Positions 1 through 9,081 are shown, counted from the stretch's first letter. The stretch: 64,000 nt of DNA from Lysinibacillus sphaericus (GCF_006864135.1 NZ_SADV01000005.1:62001-126000), one strand, 5' to 3'. The notes: generated by a model from the sequence alone, not told the origin. Numbers and translations: made by a program.

Positions 1-80
1 GCAGTCTGGGCAATATTGGCATTTCTCACCGCGTCTCTCATTTCTTGAATTGCTAATAAATCTTTATCTAGTGTGGCCAC
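1..80 (-). CDS. eutE: EutE, acetaldehyde dehydrogenase (5' end only)
   Basis: Only the first 26 codons lie in the window; the gene continues past the left edge. The GTG start at 80 is preceded by an AGGAGGGG Shine-Dalgarno sequence five bases away. The visible N-terminus (VATLDKDLLAIQEMRDAVRN) resembles the start of CoA-acylating acetaldehyde dehydrogenases of eut operons. The family converts acetaldehyde made by EutBC into acetyl-CoA inside the microcompartment, and its N-terminal helix often serves as the encapsulation signal. The gene lies 15 bases after eutL on the same strand, so it is probably co-transcribed. The assignment rests on a short match plus context. Confidence 0.72.
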   Translation of the reverse strand, partial: MATLDKDLLAIQEMRDAVRNANIAQT

Positions 81-95
81 TAAAGCCCCTCCTTT

Positions 96-746
96 CTAAA
101 CAACTGGGTTTCTCGCTAAATTTCCAATAGCTTCTCTAAAAGCATTTGCAGCAGCTTGGCAGGAAGATTGGCTACCACTTAATAAACCGCCACCGAAATT
201 GGTTTCAGATGGTGGACCAAAGAAAACCTTTAGTTCTACATCTGCAGCCTTTAATGCCGCATCTAAACCGACTACAGCCTCAAGGGGCGGTGCTATTAAA
301 TAAGCAAGGGCTGTTCCAACCTTAACGTTTGCTAGCTCAGCCAGATACGTACCACAGCTCGCTACAGTATGTGCAAAAAGAGCATGGCTTTCATTTTGAA
401 GAATGGCTTCAAAATACGTATCAAACTGAATTTTCTGCTGAATCGCATCAAAACCACTGCGTATTTCATCCGGCGAGCTACCAGCAATGATGCCAATGAC
501 CTCACCAGATAATGGCCCAGATGCATGTGCCGCTCCAGCATAAAAGCTTTTTGCATAAACAACATCAACATCTGCTTTTTTCGTAGCCTCGTCCAACGCT
601 ACATATCCAACATCATCTATTGTTAGCGTTACGAGTCCAATGCTATTGTGATATGGCTTTAAATCTAATTGCTCTGCTAATTCATTATTCACTCTTGGAA
701 TGATTTGCATTGCCAAAATTTCTGCCATAAGTTTTTGAGGATTCAT
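96..746 (-). CDS. eutL: EutL, tandem-BMC shell protein
   Basis: EutL-type shell protein of the ethanolamine microcompartment. The family carries two fused BMC domains that form trimeric pseudohexamers with a gated central pore. The protein is about 216 residues, the usual length. It starts MNPQKLMAEILAMQIIPRV and has the family-like segment PLSGEVIGIIAGSSPDEIRSG in the first half and GLLSGSQSSCQAAANAFREAI near the C-terminus. The ATG at 746 is preferred over an upstream in-frame start at 776 because a GGGGGC ribosome site sits just before it and matches the family's N-terminus. The gene lies between eutC and eutE. Confidence 0.93.
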   Translation of the reverse strand: MNPQKLMAEILAMQIIPRVNNELAEQLDLKPYHNSIGLVTLTIDDVGYVALDEATKKADVDVVYAKSFYAGAAHASGPLSGEVIGIIAGSSPDEIRSGFDAIQQKIQFDTYFEAILQNESHALFAHTVASCGTYLAELANVKVGTALAYLIAPPLEAVVGLDAALKAADVELKVFFGPPSETNFGGGLLSGSQSSCQAAANAFREAIGNLARNPVV

Positions 747-756
747 TGTTTGCCCC

Positions 757-1797
757 CTAACCTTCTTGTGCCACAAGACCTACTCCACTTGCCTTGTAAT
801 GCAATATTTTTTGAACGACTGTTCCTAAATAAGCACCTGCCTCTAATGGCGGGATACCACCTTTATGAATGTTCGAAACGACCATACGATCAGCTTCTAC
901 TGTGCCAATTCTAGGTTGATAGCATATATAGGCACTCATGGACTCAGCCGATACAAGTCCAGGGCGCTCACCGATTAAATAAACGATCACTTCTGCTTGT
1001 AAAAGCTCCCCAATTTCATCCATAAGGGCAACACGCCCTTTATCAATATAGAAAGTAGTTCCTATTTCAATATTTAAATTGCGAAGACTTTGCTGTAAGG
1101 CTAAGTATACGTCTTGCACATTTTCTTCAATCGCACTTGCACTTAATCCGTTAGAAATAATGATTTGTACTTTTGGATTTTTTGTACATTTAGATTGAAT
1201 AAGTATCTTTGATTCTTCTGATAAACGACGACCTAAATCTGGTCTAGTAATGTATTCTTCCTTATCTGTCACTCTTGTTGTTACTTGAAAGACATCAAGC
1301 TTTTGTAGTAGCTCTTCTGTTACTTCTCCATATACCGCATCTACTGCCGCTGCATGATCGAGTCGGAACTTTAGCCAAGTTTTTGTTTTAGGCCTTGTCC
1401 CAGCTCTTCCAACACCAATTCTTGCTGGTGTATGCTTTTTAGCAGCTTGAACACTTTCAGACACTTCATCCTCTTCAAATTTAAATTCTGTGATAGGTAC
1501 TGCAGTATAAGTCGATTCATCATTACTTGCGCTGTAATATGATTGTTCATGATTACTTGATTCAGTATGATAAAGCTTAATTAATGGATCATTTGATTGT
1601 TCTATTGTGCTCGGGCTTGCTACTTCATCAGTACCATTAGCATTAGCTACCGTATTGTGAAACTTAATAAGTGTTTCCTTGTGGTTTTCTGTTGGCACAG
1701 CTGTGTCATGAGAAAACTTTTCTGACGCATTATTGCCCATCTTTTCCATAACTAACTGTGTAATCATCGATACTAATTGTTCATTCAATGGATTCAC
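757..1797 (-). CDS. eutC: EutC, ethanolamine ammonia-lyase small subunit, N-terminally extended
   Basis: Small subunit of the adenosylcobalamin-dependent ethanolamine ammonia-lyase, which yields acetaldehyde and ammonia with EutB. The catalytic part begins near residue 120 (ARIGVGRAGTRPKTKTWLKFRLDHA) and runs to the C-terminus with typical segments (IISNGLSASAIEENVQDV, YLIGERPGLVSAESMSAYI). The protein is 346 residues, some 50 longer than the roughly 295 common in this family. The extra sequence is an acidic Ser/Thr/Asn-rich linker with two related motifs (ETLIKFHNT, DPLIKLYHT). The first 20 residues look like an amphipathic encapsulation helix. The GTG start directly abuts the eutB stop codon, suggesting translational coupling. 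Confidence 0.93.
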   Translation of the reverse strand: MNPLNEQLVSMITQLVMEKMGNNASEKFSHDTAVPTENHKETLIKFHNTVANANGTDEVASPSTIEQSNDPLIKLYHTESSNHEQSYYSASNDESTYTAVPITEFKFEEDEVSESVQAAKKHTPARIGVGRAGTRPKTKTWLKFRLDHAAAVDAVYGEVTEELLQKLDVFQVTTRVTDKEEYITRPDLGRRLSEESKILIQSKCTKNPKVQIIISNGLSASAIEENVQDVYLALQQSLRNLNIEIGTTFYIDKGRVALMDEIGELLQAEVIVYLIGERPGLVSAESMSAYICYQPRIGTVEADRMVVSNIHKGGIPPLEAGAYLGTVVQKILHYKASGVGLVAQEG

Positions 1798-3168
1798 CTA
1801 CCTTTCAAATATAGATAAATCGCCAGCTCTTGCAGATAGACGACCATTTTCATAGATGCCCATTTTTTCTAACCACGCTAGATATTCAGGAGCTGGTTTT
1901 TTACCAAACGTTTGAAGTAATGTTGCGACATCATGGAAGCTCATTGACTGATAGTTCAGCATGACATCGTCGCCCATAGCGGCAGCGATAATAAAGTTGA
2001 CACCAGCTGCTGTTAGCAAAACACTTAAATCTTCAATATCATTTTGGTCTGCCTTAATATGGTTTGTGTAACAAATATCCACGCCCATTGGGAGACCGTG
2101 CATTTTACCCATGAAATGATCTTCAAGGCCAGCACGTATTACCTGTTTGTTATTGTATAAATACTCAGGTCCAATAAAGCCAACAACCGTGTTCACAATA
2201 TACGGATTAAAATGTCTAGCAAAGCCGTAATTGCGCGATTCAAGTGTTACTTGGTCAATACCCATATGTGCCTCAGCAGATAGCTCCGAACCTTGTCCGG
2301 TTTCAAAATAGAATAAGTTCGGGCCAGTTCCTGTTCCGTGCTTTTTCACAAGCTCTTCTGCTTCTCTTATTAAGTCAGCAGAAATGCCGAACGAGCGATT
2401 GGCAATTTCCGTTCCAGCAATACTTTGGAAAATCATATCGGCTGGCGCCCCTTGTTTAATGGCTTTCATCTGTGTTGTAATATGTGCTAACACACAGTTT
2501 TGTGTAGGAATCGACCAATCATTGATAAACTCCTTTGTGGCTTGCAATACTTTTTTCACGCTTTCAACTGAGTCATCAACTGGGTTAATCCCTATGACCG
2601 CATCGCCAATACCATAGGACAATCCTTCTTTTAATGAGGCAATAATACCGTCAATATTGTCTGTTGGATGATTGGGCTGCAATCTTGAGGAAAGCGTGCC
2701 CTTTTGTCCGATCGTAATATTACAAGTTGACAGTATTTCCACTTTATTGGCTGCATGGACGAGATCTAGGTTGGACATCAGCTTTGTAACCGCCGCAATA
2801 ATTTCTGAATTCATGCCCTTGCTTAAGCGTTTTAATTCCCGATCGCCTGTTTCATTGGATAAAATGTATTCTCTTAGTTGCTCGATACTCCAGTTTTTAA
2901 TTTCTTCATAAATTTGCTCATTAATATCACCTTCAATAATGCGTGATACTTCATCATTTTCAGAAGGAACTAATGGATTTTCTCTTATATCCTTCACTAA
3001 CAGCTCACTTAAAACGGCCTTTGCCGCAATTCGTTGCTGTACAGATTCAGCCGCAATCCCCGCTAGCTGATCTCCTGATTTTTCTTCATTGGCCTTAGCC
3101 ATTACATCCTTTAATGACTTGAAATTATATTTTTCTCCACCAAATATCACCGATAGATTCACATTCAT
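1798..3168 (-). CDS. eutB: EutB, ethanolamine ammonia-lyase large subunit
   Basis: Large, catalytic TIM-barrel subunit of ethanolamine ammonia-lyase; it binds substrate and, with EutC, adenosylcobalamin. The 456 residues match the normal family length. Recognisable family segments include TCNITIGQKGTLSSRLQPNH, GIGDAVIGINPVDDS, NLFYFETGQGSELSAEAHMG (with the conserved active-site glutamate) and GLPMGVDICYTNHIKADQND. No internal stop or gap is seen. The gene lies five bases after eutA and abuts eutC, the order found in nearly all eut operons. Confidence 0.97.
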   Translation of the reverse strand: MNVNLSVIFGGEKYNFKSLKDVMAKANEEKSGDQLAGIAAESVQQRIAAKAVLSELLVKDIRENPLVPSENDEVSRIIEGDINEQIYEEIKNWSIEQLREYILSNETGDRELKRLSKGMNSEIIAAVTKLMSNLDLVHAANKVEILSTCNITIGQKGTLSSRLQPNHPTDNIDGIIASLKEGLSYGIGDAVIGINPVDDSVESVKKVLQATKEFINDWSIPTQNCVLAHITTQMKAIKQGAPADMIFQSIAGTEIANRSFGISADLIREAEELVKKHGTGTGPNLFYFETGQGSELSAEAHMGIDQVTLESRNYGFARHFNPYIVNTVVGFIGPEYLYNNKQVIRAGLEDHFMGKMHGLPMGVDICYTNHIKADQNDIEDLSVLLTAAGVNFIIAAAMGDDVMLNYQSMSFHDVATLLQTFGKKPAPEYLAWLEKMGIYENGRLSARAGDLSIFER

Positions 3169-3173
3169 CCTCC

Positions 3174-4598
3174 TTACTTTGAATGGAAAGCAAGTGTTTT
3201 TATAACGACTGGGACAACACCAGATGGTAGTACATGTCCAATGTCAATATAATCACCTGTTTCTACTTTGATTTGATCGATGCAAATGATGGGAACTGTT
3301 CGATTGATCGCTTGTATCGTTTGCCCAATAACCTTTGCATAATCTGATTGAATGACTATGATAATTGGTATTTCCTTGGAGCTTCTCATAGCTAAGTGCT
3401 TCAAAATGGCCTCACATAATGTATGGACATCCGTGAAGCTTAAATATGGTAAATGACTAAAATAAAGTGCAAACGGAGAACGATTCTCCTGTATAGAAAA
3501 TAGTGCATCTGCTCGTGCAACGGCTATTTTCACCGCATCGTCGAATTCTTTGCTGTGCGTATCCATATGGCAATTGAAAACAGGTACATTTTTTAAAGGT
3601 AATACTTCCGCATCTACTTGAATCGTTGCACCACTGATCTCGGTTGTTTGCGTACCCGCACCCGTCACTGTTGCCCTTGCTGTTTCCTCTGGTTTTAGCC
3701 ACAAAAAGGATTGTAGCTGTTCATGTTCTAAAAGCTTTTTTGCCAACCTTTCACCGATATCATCATACTGACGATTTGTACATTCATTTTCATAAATACA
3801 GGCGGCTACCCCACCGGAAAAAACGAGTGCATCAATCGGATTATCCCAAGTTGGCAAATGTCCTAGCAATAAAGGATGCTGTTCGTCTGTTAATTGTCCG
3901 CTTAGCGTCATCGCTACTATATCCGCCATTTCTTGGATTAATTGTGTAACACGTACATCCTCTGCTGAATCACCAACCTTTAATGGCTTTGACCATCTCT
4001 CCATTAGTTTCATAATGGGTGGCGAAATCGATTGGACAACGCTATTCTGAAATTCTATAAGTCTTCCACCGACATGCAATGTACACGTACCAATTACTTC
4101 TCCAAACTGCATTACCGCAATATTTGCTGTACCACCACCAATATCGATGTTAGCAATGATTTTGGCAGTATTTTTTGATTGCTGTAATGTACCTGCGCCT
4201 TTTGCTGCAATGATACCTTCCAAATCAGGTCCGGCAGTAGCGACTAAAAAGTGTCCGGCTGAATCTGCAATCGCATGAACAACTTCGCTAGCATTTTCCT
4301 TTGTTGCAGACTCGCCCGTAATGATAATGGCACCTGTTGAAATATCTGCTGGTGCAATTTGGGCCAATTGATATTGCTGAAAAATAAATTGCTCGATTTT
4401 TTCCATATCGATAATTTCTTTATTGATAAACGGTGTTTTAATAATAGGACTTTGATGGAGAACTGTTTTTTCAATAATTTCTATTCGGGGCACATGCGTT
4501 AAACCTGCAACGTTTTTCAATAGAAAACTACTGACAACCATCTTTGTTGTACTTGTACCAATATCAATGCCTGCACTATAAATTTTTTCTGTCTTCAA
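3174..4598 (-). CDS. eutA: EutA, ethanolamine ammonia-lyase reactivase
   Basis: Chaperone-like reactivating factor that exchanges damaged cobalamin from EutBC in an ATP-dependent way. The N-terminus carries the actin/Hsp70-type phosphate motif AGIDIGTSTTKMVVS, and a second nucleotide-binding motif NIDIGGGTANIAV lies near residue 170. An in-frame GTG at 4619 would extend the protein by seven residues and overlap eutP. The TTG at 4598 is favoured because an AGAGGGGAGAG ribosome site lies six to eight bases before it. The predicted length is about 474 residues, normal for EutA. Confidence 0.93.
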   Translation of the reverse strand: MKTEKIYSAGIDIGTSTTKMVVSSFLLKNVAGLTHVPRIEIIEKTVLHQSPIIKTPFINKEIIDMEKIEQFIFQQYQLAQIAPADISTGAIIITGESATKENASEVVHAIADSAGHFLVATAGPDLEGIIAAKGAGTLQQSKNTAKIIANIDIGGGTANIAVMQFGEVIGTCTLHVGGRLIEFQNSVVQSISPPIMKLMERWSKPLKVGDSAEDVRVTQLIQEMADIVAMTLSGQLTDEQHPLLLGHLPTWDNPIDALVFSGGVAACIYENECTNRQYDDIGERLAKKLLEHEQLQSFLWLKPEETARATVTGAGTQTTEISGATIQVDAEVLPLKNVPVFNCHMDTHSKEFDDAVKIAVARADALFSIQENRSPFALYFSHLPYLSFTDVHTLCEAILKHLAMRSSKEIPIIIVIQSDYAKVIGQTIQAINRTVPIICIDQIKVETGDYIDIGHVLPSGVVPVVIKTLAFHSK

Positions 4599-4599
4599 C

Positions 4600-5118
4600 T
4601 TACTCTCCCCTCTCGCCACTTAAGGGACAATACATGAGATAAGGACTATCACGATCCTTTACAAACTGACGAATTTCTTCGTCAGAATTGAGCTGAATAA
4701 GTGGCGCAATAAACTCAATACCAAGCTTTTGCCACGAAGAGGTTTTCACAATCGGACCATGCGTCATGACATTTTGTAATAACGCTTTTGCTCTTTCTAC
4801 ATCTGCATGTGGTGCATCAATTTTTGTCATAACACCAATTTGTAATTTAGGAATTCCTAAGCTAAATTGCGGAGGAAAGACACTCTTTGATGAGGTGGCA
4901 TCCTGCAAATAAATTACATGTGTCACTTCAAGCGATGTTGCCATAATGTTTCTGTAATACATCGGATTTTCTATATATTCTCCGGGTGTATCAACTATCC
5001 AGTCATCATAAACGAGCGCCTGTGTTTTATTGGCTTGTCTATCTTTTCCCAATAACGCATTCATCAGTGTCGACTTACCTGCTTGCACACCACCTATAAT
5101 CATTACTCGATTTTTCAT
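4600..5118 (-). CDS. eutP: EutP, small P-loop GTPase-like protein
   Basis: Ras-like P-loop protein found in eut and pdu operons; family members have been linked to acetate-kinase activity. The P-loop GGVQAGKST is near the N-terminus, followed by DTPGEY (switch/G3-like) and TKID (G4-like), giving a full G-domain in about 172 residues. An ATG three codons upstream (5127) is possible. The ATG at 5118 is better spaced from the AGGATG ribosome-binding sequence, which overlaps the end of eutS. It overlaps the optional longer eutA start. Confidence 0.9.
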   Translation of the reverse strand: MKNRVMIIGGVQAGKSTLMNALLGKDRQANKTQALVYDDWIVDTPGEYIENPMYYRNIMATSLEVTHVIYLQDATSSKSVFPPQFSLGIPKLQIGVMTKIDAPHADVERAKALLQNVMTHGPIVKTSSWQKLGIEFIAPLIQLNSDEEIRQFVKDRDSPYLMYCPLSGERGE

Positions 5119-5128
5119 ACGGCACATC

Positions 5129-5470
5129 CTATGACTTCGTTATTTTTGATGGCGTATAGCCTAGCATCTCTGATAAAAAACGATTAATCTCTAACATCGC
5201 CATTTCAACCTCGGATACACTTCCAACAATAACGAGACTGCCAGTAAATCGATCTAGAAATCCTAGTTTTACATTGGCTGACTTTGTCGCTAAATCTCCT
5301 GCGATAATCACCGTCTCACTCGGTGTACATGTCATGATGCCCAGTGCACCTGCTTCTTGAATGCCCAGCTTTTGAAACATCTCAGGATCAGGATTTGCTA
5401 TTAGATGACTCAATGTTAGTTGCTTACCTGGAACAAATTCCTGAATAAACCGTTTCTTTTCTTCACTCAT
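5129..5470 (-). CDS. eutS: EutS, single-BMC shell protein
   Basis: Hexamer-forming BMC-domain shell protein of the ethanolamine microcompartment. The 113-residue sequence contains the characteristic EutS/PduU N-terminal segment EFVPGKQLTLSHLIANPD, which in the family forms a beta-barrel cap over the pore, and the BMC motif GALGIMTCTPSETVIIAGD. The start codon overlaps the end of eutH by four bases, which points to translational coupling. Confidence 0.95.
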   Translation of the reverse strand: MSEEKKRFIQEFVPGKQLTLSHLIANPDPEMFQKLGIQEAGALGIMTCTPSETVIIAGDLATKSANVKLGFLDRFTGSLVIVGSVSEVEMAMLEINRFLSEMLGYTPSKITKS

Positions 5471-6741
5471 ACGTCATCACCTCTTTCAAGATTTTCATTT
5501 GTTAAATATTCACCTTCTTTAATAATGCCTGCCTTGCGATCCTCTTGTTCTAGCCTTAAAGCTGTTGGAACAGATAACTTATAGGCTAAAATAATAGCGA
5601 TCACACCCGCTAAAAACTTACCTGTAATAACAGGTAAAATAATTGTCGGTTGGAAGTTAGCCGTAAACGATAAATGGTCTCCTAGAAGGAATGCTGAACA
5701 AACTCCAAAGGCAATGTTAATAACCTTATCTTTAGGTGGCATATGTCGAACGAGTGTAAACATGGCTAAAATATTAGCAATTGTCGCTAAAATACCTGCA
5801 CTTCCTACTGATGATAAGCCTAATTTTCCACCTACTGCTTCTAGAGGTTTCGATGCATATTTTCTAATTAAGTACACCATTGGGAATGCTCCCGCTAGCA
5901 TAATACCGATATACCCAGCAGTTTCTAATGCCCGAAATTGATCGACTTTATCTGCCATGATTGGATCAAAGCCCCATGCGCCGAAAATCTTTGTAAAAAT
6001 ACCTGTGAAAATTTCGACAATCGAGAACACTAGTACTAGCTTGATAGCAGCATCCATCACGCGTCCAAAAATCATGAAGCCTTTGATCATACCATTTGGA
6101 ATTAGCTTGAGACCTAACGCGATTAACACAACGAAAATAAATAAAGGCAATAAATTGATTAATATTTGTAAAACTGAAATGGCAAAAACATATGTTGGTT
6201 CCGCTGTTGTACTAATCACTTCACGAACATCTGTATTAAATGTCACAATCATGATGGAAGAAATAAATGCTCCAATCGGAATTGTTAAAACCCCCGCCAT
6301 AATACCTAAAGCCATATATTTATGATCTCGCTTATCTAACATGGCAAGTCCCATCGGAATAGAGAACACGATTGTTGCGCCTGACATAAATCCGACAACT
6401 AGAGCCATAACCCATCCTTCATACGACTCTTTTAACGCATTCGCTAATTGGTATCCCCCCATGTCCGAGGCTAAAATTGTCGTTGCTGCAATAGCTGGAT
6501 CAGCACCAATCAATTCAAAAATCGGACTAATAAAATGACTTATAAACCACGTTAAGTAAGGTATAGCAGCCATGATCCCTGCAGCAGGTACAAAAATATG
6601 TCCAACCGTATGAACACCATTCATAAACTCTTTCCCGATTCCATATTCAGCATCTCGAATTGCTCCGATTGCTCCTAAAACTGCACAAATCATAATAATA
6701 TAAACGATAACCGTTCCTATCATTGCCATCCTTATCATCAC
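5467..6741 (-). CDS. eutH: EutH, ethanolamine permease
   Basis: Inner-membrane ethanolamine uptake protein. The 424-residue sequence is almost entirely hydrophobic with about ten to eleven likely transmembrane helices and the EutH-family stretches MAAIPYLTWFISHFISPIFE and LASDMGGYQLANALKESYEG. It is the first structural gene after the regulatory terminator, so the permease, shell and lyase genes would all be induced together once antitermination occurs. A GGGGTG ribosome-binding sequence precedes the start. Confidence 0.95.
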   Translation of the reverse strand: MMIRMAMIGTVIVYIIMICAVLGAIGAIRDAEYGIGKEFMNGVHTVGHIFVPAAGIMAAIPYLTWFISHFISPIFELIGADPAIAATTILASDMGGYQLANALKESYEGWVMALVVGFMSGATIVFSIPMGLAMLDKRDHKYMALGIMAGVLTIPIGAFISSIMIVTFNTDVREVISTTAEPTYVFAISVLQILINLLPLFIFVVLIALGLKLIPNGMIKGFMIFGRVMDAAIKLVLVFSIVEIFTGIFTKIFGAWGFDPIMADKVDQFRALETAGYIGIMLAGAFPMVYLIRKYASKPLEAVGGKLGLSSVGSAGILATIANILAMFTLVRHMPPKDKVINIAFGVCSAFLLGDHLSFTANFQPTIILPVITGKFLAGVIAIILAYKLSVPTALRLEQEDRKAGIIKEGEYLTNENLERGDDV

Positions 6742-6775
6742 CCCTTTAGTTTTGCTAAAAAATTTTGTTATTTAT

Positions 6776-6820
6776 AAAAAAAAAGACGCATTAAAGAGGA
6801 AATCTCTTTAAAGCGTCTTT
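6776..6820 (-). terminator. Regulated intrinsic terminator between eutV and eutH
   Basis: Reading the minus strand, arms AAAGACGC (813-820) and GCGTCTTT (782-789) pair; an inner TTAAAGAG/CTCTTTAA stem extends the helix to 16-17 bp, followed by a run of nine T. This strong intrinsic terminator separates the regulators from the structural genes. Its 5' arm overlaps the small EutV-type hairpin at 6808-6827, so the two structures are mutually exclusive. Confidence 0.9.
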
Positions 6821-6827
6821 GCTTTAA
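6808..6827 (-). promoter_or_regulatory. ANTAR (EutV) antiterminator hairpin
   Basis: On the minus strand, TTAAAGC and GCTTTAA form a 7-bp stem around the hexaloop AAAGAC. The loop has A at position 1 and G at position 4, the defining features of ANTAR-domain RNA targets. The hairpin overlaps the eutV stop codon and shares bases with the 5' arm of the terminator. Phosphorylated EutV binding here would block terminator folding. A convincing second, upstream hairpin (P1) was not found by eye. Confidence 0.75.
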
Positions 6828-7402
6828 CTATTTACTTGTAATGAATTGATAATGCGCCTTGCAATAAGTACCATTTCCTGTTGAGTTTGCATACTCTCAC
6901 TGCGAATTTTTTTATAAGCCTCGTCCTCACTAAGGTTTTCTGACTGCATTAGCAAACCTTTTGCTCGTTCGATTATCTTTCGCTTTTCTATTTCTGTTTG
7001 TGTATGCAGCAATTCCCCATTTAGACGATTAAACTTATCAATCTGATGAAACGCCACTTCTAATGAAGGAAGAACATTTCTTTCGGAAAAAGGTTTCATA
7101 ACATAGCCTAAAATATTGTCCTGCTTCATGTACAGTAACAATTCTTTTTCACTATAAGCTGATATAAATAGCACCGGTATACCGAGTTGCTGTTCAATAA
7201 TTTTGCTTGCCTTTAAACCATCTAGCTTTGGCATTTTAATGTCCATTAAGATTAACTGTGGCTTATGTGTAAAAGCCAACTCAATTGCTGATTCTCCATT
7301 ATTCGCTTGTGCTACCACTTCGTAGCCGTTATCCTCTAGCATAAACTTCAAATCAATTGCAATAAGCGACTCATCTTCGACAATCATAACTTTCCTAGTC
7401 AT
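6824..7402 (-). CDS. eutV: EutV, ANTAR-domain response regulator
   Basis: RNA-binding antitermination regulator of ethanolamine genes. Residues 1-120 are a receiver domain with the phosphoacceptor region LILMDIKMPKLDG and the conserved Lys in YVMKPFSE. After a short coiled coil, the C-terminus is an ANTAR domain (ERAKGLLMQSENLSEDEAYKK). At 192 residues it has the normal length. It follows eutW by seven bases and is followed directly by the terminator/antiterminator it is predicted to control. Confidence 0.95.
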   Translation of the reverse strand: MTRKVMIVEDESLIAIDLKFMLEDNGYEVVAQANNGESAIELAFTHKPQLILMDIKMPKLDGLKASKIIEQQLGIPVLFISAYSEKELLLYMKQDNILGYVMKPFSERNVLPSLEVAFHQIDKFNRLNGELLHTQTEIEKRKIIERAKGLLMQSENLSEDEAYKKIRSESMQTQQEMVLIARRIINSLQVNS

Positions 7403-8837
7403 TTAGGATAAATACCTCCTCACTTACAGGGAACTGAATATGAGTATGTGTACCTTGTTCGCTAGGGATAATTGAAAATGTGCCAGCTAAATCATATTCA
7501 ACAAGCCTTGTAATAATCTCCATTCCGAATGATGCTTTCACCTCTTGCATTCCAACGCCGTTGTCGGAAATATAAAGTGAAATAGAGAAAGCATCCTGTT
7601 GAAATTGAATATCGATTGTACCCTCCTCACGACCAATAAAAGCATATTTCAGTGCATTTTGCAGTAGCTCACAAATGATTAGCGCGAGCGAAACAGCTTT
7701 TTTAGAATGACAAAATAACTGTACATTATCGTCATGAAAGATTAACTGAATAGATGGTGTGTTGGATGTCCCAACCATTTTATGTCCAATTTTTTTAGAC
7801 AACGCGATAACGTCTACTTTCTCTTCAGCGTTATCCTCATTTTCTAAAATAAGCTCATAAACAGATGAAATACTATATATTCGGTTTAATGCCTCTTGAA
7901 ATGCACTTGCACTACAAGCTGACAAGTCATTTCTCATTTGCAAGCGCAATAGACTTGTAACGGTCTGTAAATTATTTTTCACGCGGTGGTGAATTTCTCG
8001 TATAGCAAATGTTTTCATCATTAGTTCATTTTCTTTCAGCTTTAGCTCTGTAAGATCGTGAATAATGAGGAGTGTCACTTTATCGTTTTGATCACGAATA
8101 GGAATTTTCTTTACAATAAAGGATTTACGATCAATCGTAATTTCTAAGAAAAAGACATCATCGCCTTTATCATAGACCTCCTGTAAAAAAGGTAAAATCT
8201 TATTCAATGCAACGTTGTCAAAACGTTCTAGCCCTGATAGTTCCGATATAAATCGGTGACCCGCAGGATTGCTATAGATCACTTTGTTTTCATGATTTGT
8301 GAGAATAATGGATTCTACAAGCAAATCAGAAACCACTGGAATCGGTTGAGAATTTGGCTCTACAATATGCTCAATTAATGCAAAAGGCATATGTCTAAAA
8401 TCATCTATAGGTGTTGTTTGCACTTCCACCTTTTTTTCCTGGATTAACACTGCAATAACCTGTTGTTGGTCATTAAAGAGAGGGACAACGTTTTGTTCAA
8501 CCGTTATACCTTCCTGTGTGATTGCTCGAGTAATTGATGATTTTTCTTTATTTTTAAACGCAGCAAATACTGCAGGTTCGAAGCTTTCAAATACAAATTT
8601 GCCAATTACGGATTTTTCGTATAAGCCATTTTTTGTTTTTGGGAAAGCCTCTGCCACAACAATTGCATGTGGTAAGTTTTCCAGCATACAATCTATGAAC
8701 ATATAACAATCTGTCAACTCAGCATAATACGATAATGAAGCTTCTATTTCTATTAACTTTTCTACATCTGTTGCAGATAAGCTCGTATATTTTTGGCACA
8801 CCGATTGAATGTTCGACAGGCTCAAACCCCCTATCAC
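7395..8837 (-). CDS. eutW: EutW, ethanolamine-sensing histidine kinase
   Basis: Soluble-looking sensor kinase of the EutVW pair. The N-terminal half holds PAS-like sensory regions, with a second PAS near residues 165-265. The phosphoacceptor motif REIHHRVKNNLQTVTSLLRLQ near residue 283 is of the HisKA_2 type, and the HATPase domain includes NALKYAF and DNGVGM. No membrane helices are seen, in line with sensing intracellular ethanolamine. The first codon is uncertain: GTG at 8837 has a poor ribosome site, and a GGGGG tract lies immediately inside the reading frame. The coding sequence overlaps the start of eutV by eight bases. Confidence 0.92.
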   Translation of the reverse strand: MIGGLSLSNIQSVCQKYTSLSATDVEKLIEIEASLSYYAELTDCYMFIDCMLENLPHAIVVAEAFPKTKNGLYEKSVIGKFVFESFEPAVFAAFKNKEKSSITRAITQEGITVEQNVVPLFNDQQQVIAVLIQEKKVEVQTTPIDDFRHMPFALIEHIVEPNSQPIPVVSDLLVESIILTNHENKVIYSNPAGHRFISELSGLERFDNVALNKILPFLQEVYDKGDDVFFLEITIDRKSFIVKKIPIRDQNDKVTLLIIHDLTELKLKENELMMKTFAIREIHHRVKNNLQTVTSLLRLQMRNDLSACSASAFQEALNRIYSISSVYELILENEDNAEEKVDVIALSKKIGHKMVGTSNTPSIQLIFHDDNVQLFCHSKKAVSLALIICELLQNALKYAFIGREEGTIDIQFQQDAFSISLYISDNGVGMQEVKASFGMEIITRLVEYDLAGTFSIIPSEQGTHTHIQFPVSEEVFILND

Positions 8838-9042
8838 GGAATAACCAAATGTTGATTTTGATTATTCTTAAAATTCTTGTCATCATTATAAACCTTTTGC
8901 AAAATTATTTTCAATATAAAAAATAATTTATTTTAATAATTTTCGTTGCATTACAAAGAACTATATAGCGTAAAAGAGAAATATTCAACACTTTTTTTCA
9001 ACCTCATCATTATCTCGCGATAGAAATGTTATTTTAATATAC

Positions 9043-9081
9043 AAAAAAGCGAGCTTGCATCAGATGCAAACTCGCTTTTTT
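9043..9081 (-). terminator. Bidirectional terminator downstream of ypvA
   Basis: GCGAG and CTCGC arms plus a TTGCAT/ATGCAA inner stem form a near-perfect hairpin flanked by A6 and T6 runs, so it can terminate on both strands. It lies immediately after the ypvA stop codon. It insulates the ypvA transcript from the eut regulatory genes further along the same strand. Confidence 0.88.

Noticed and set aside
8838-9042. Cobalamin riboswitch upstream of the eut regulators
   Set aside because: The roughly 200 bases are AT-rich and lack the conserved B12-box elements; regulation here fits EutVW antitermination instead.
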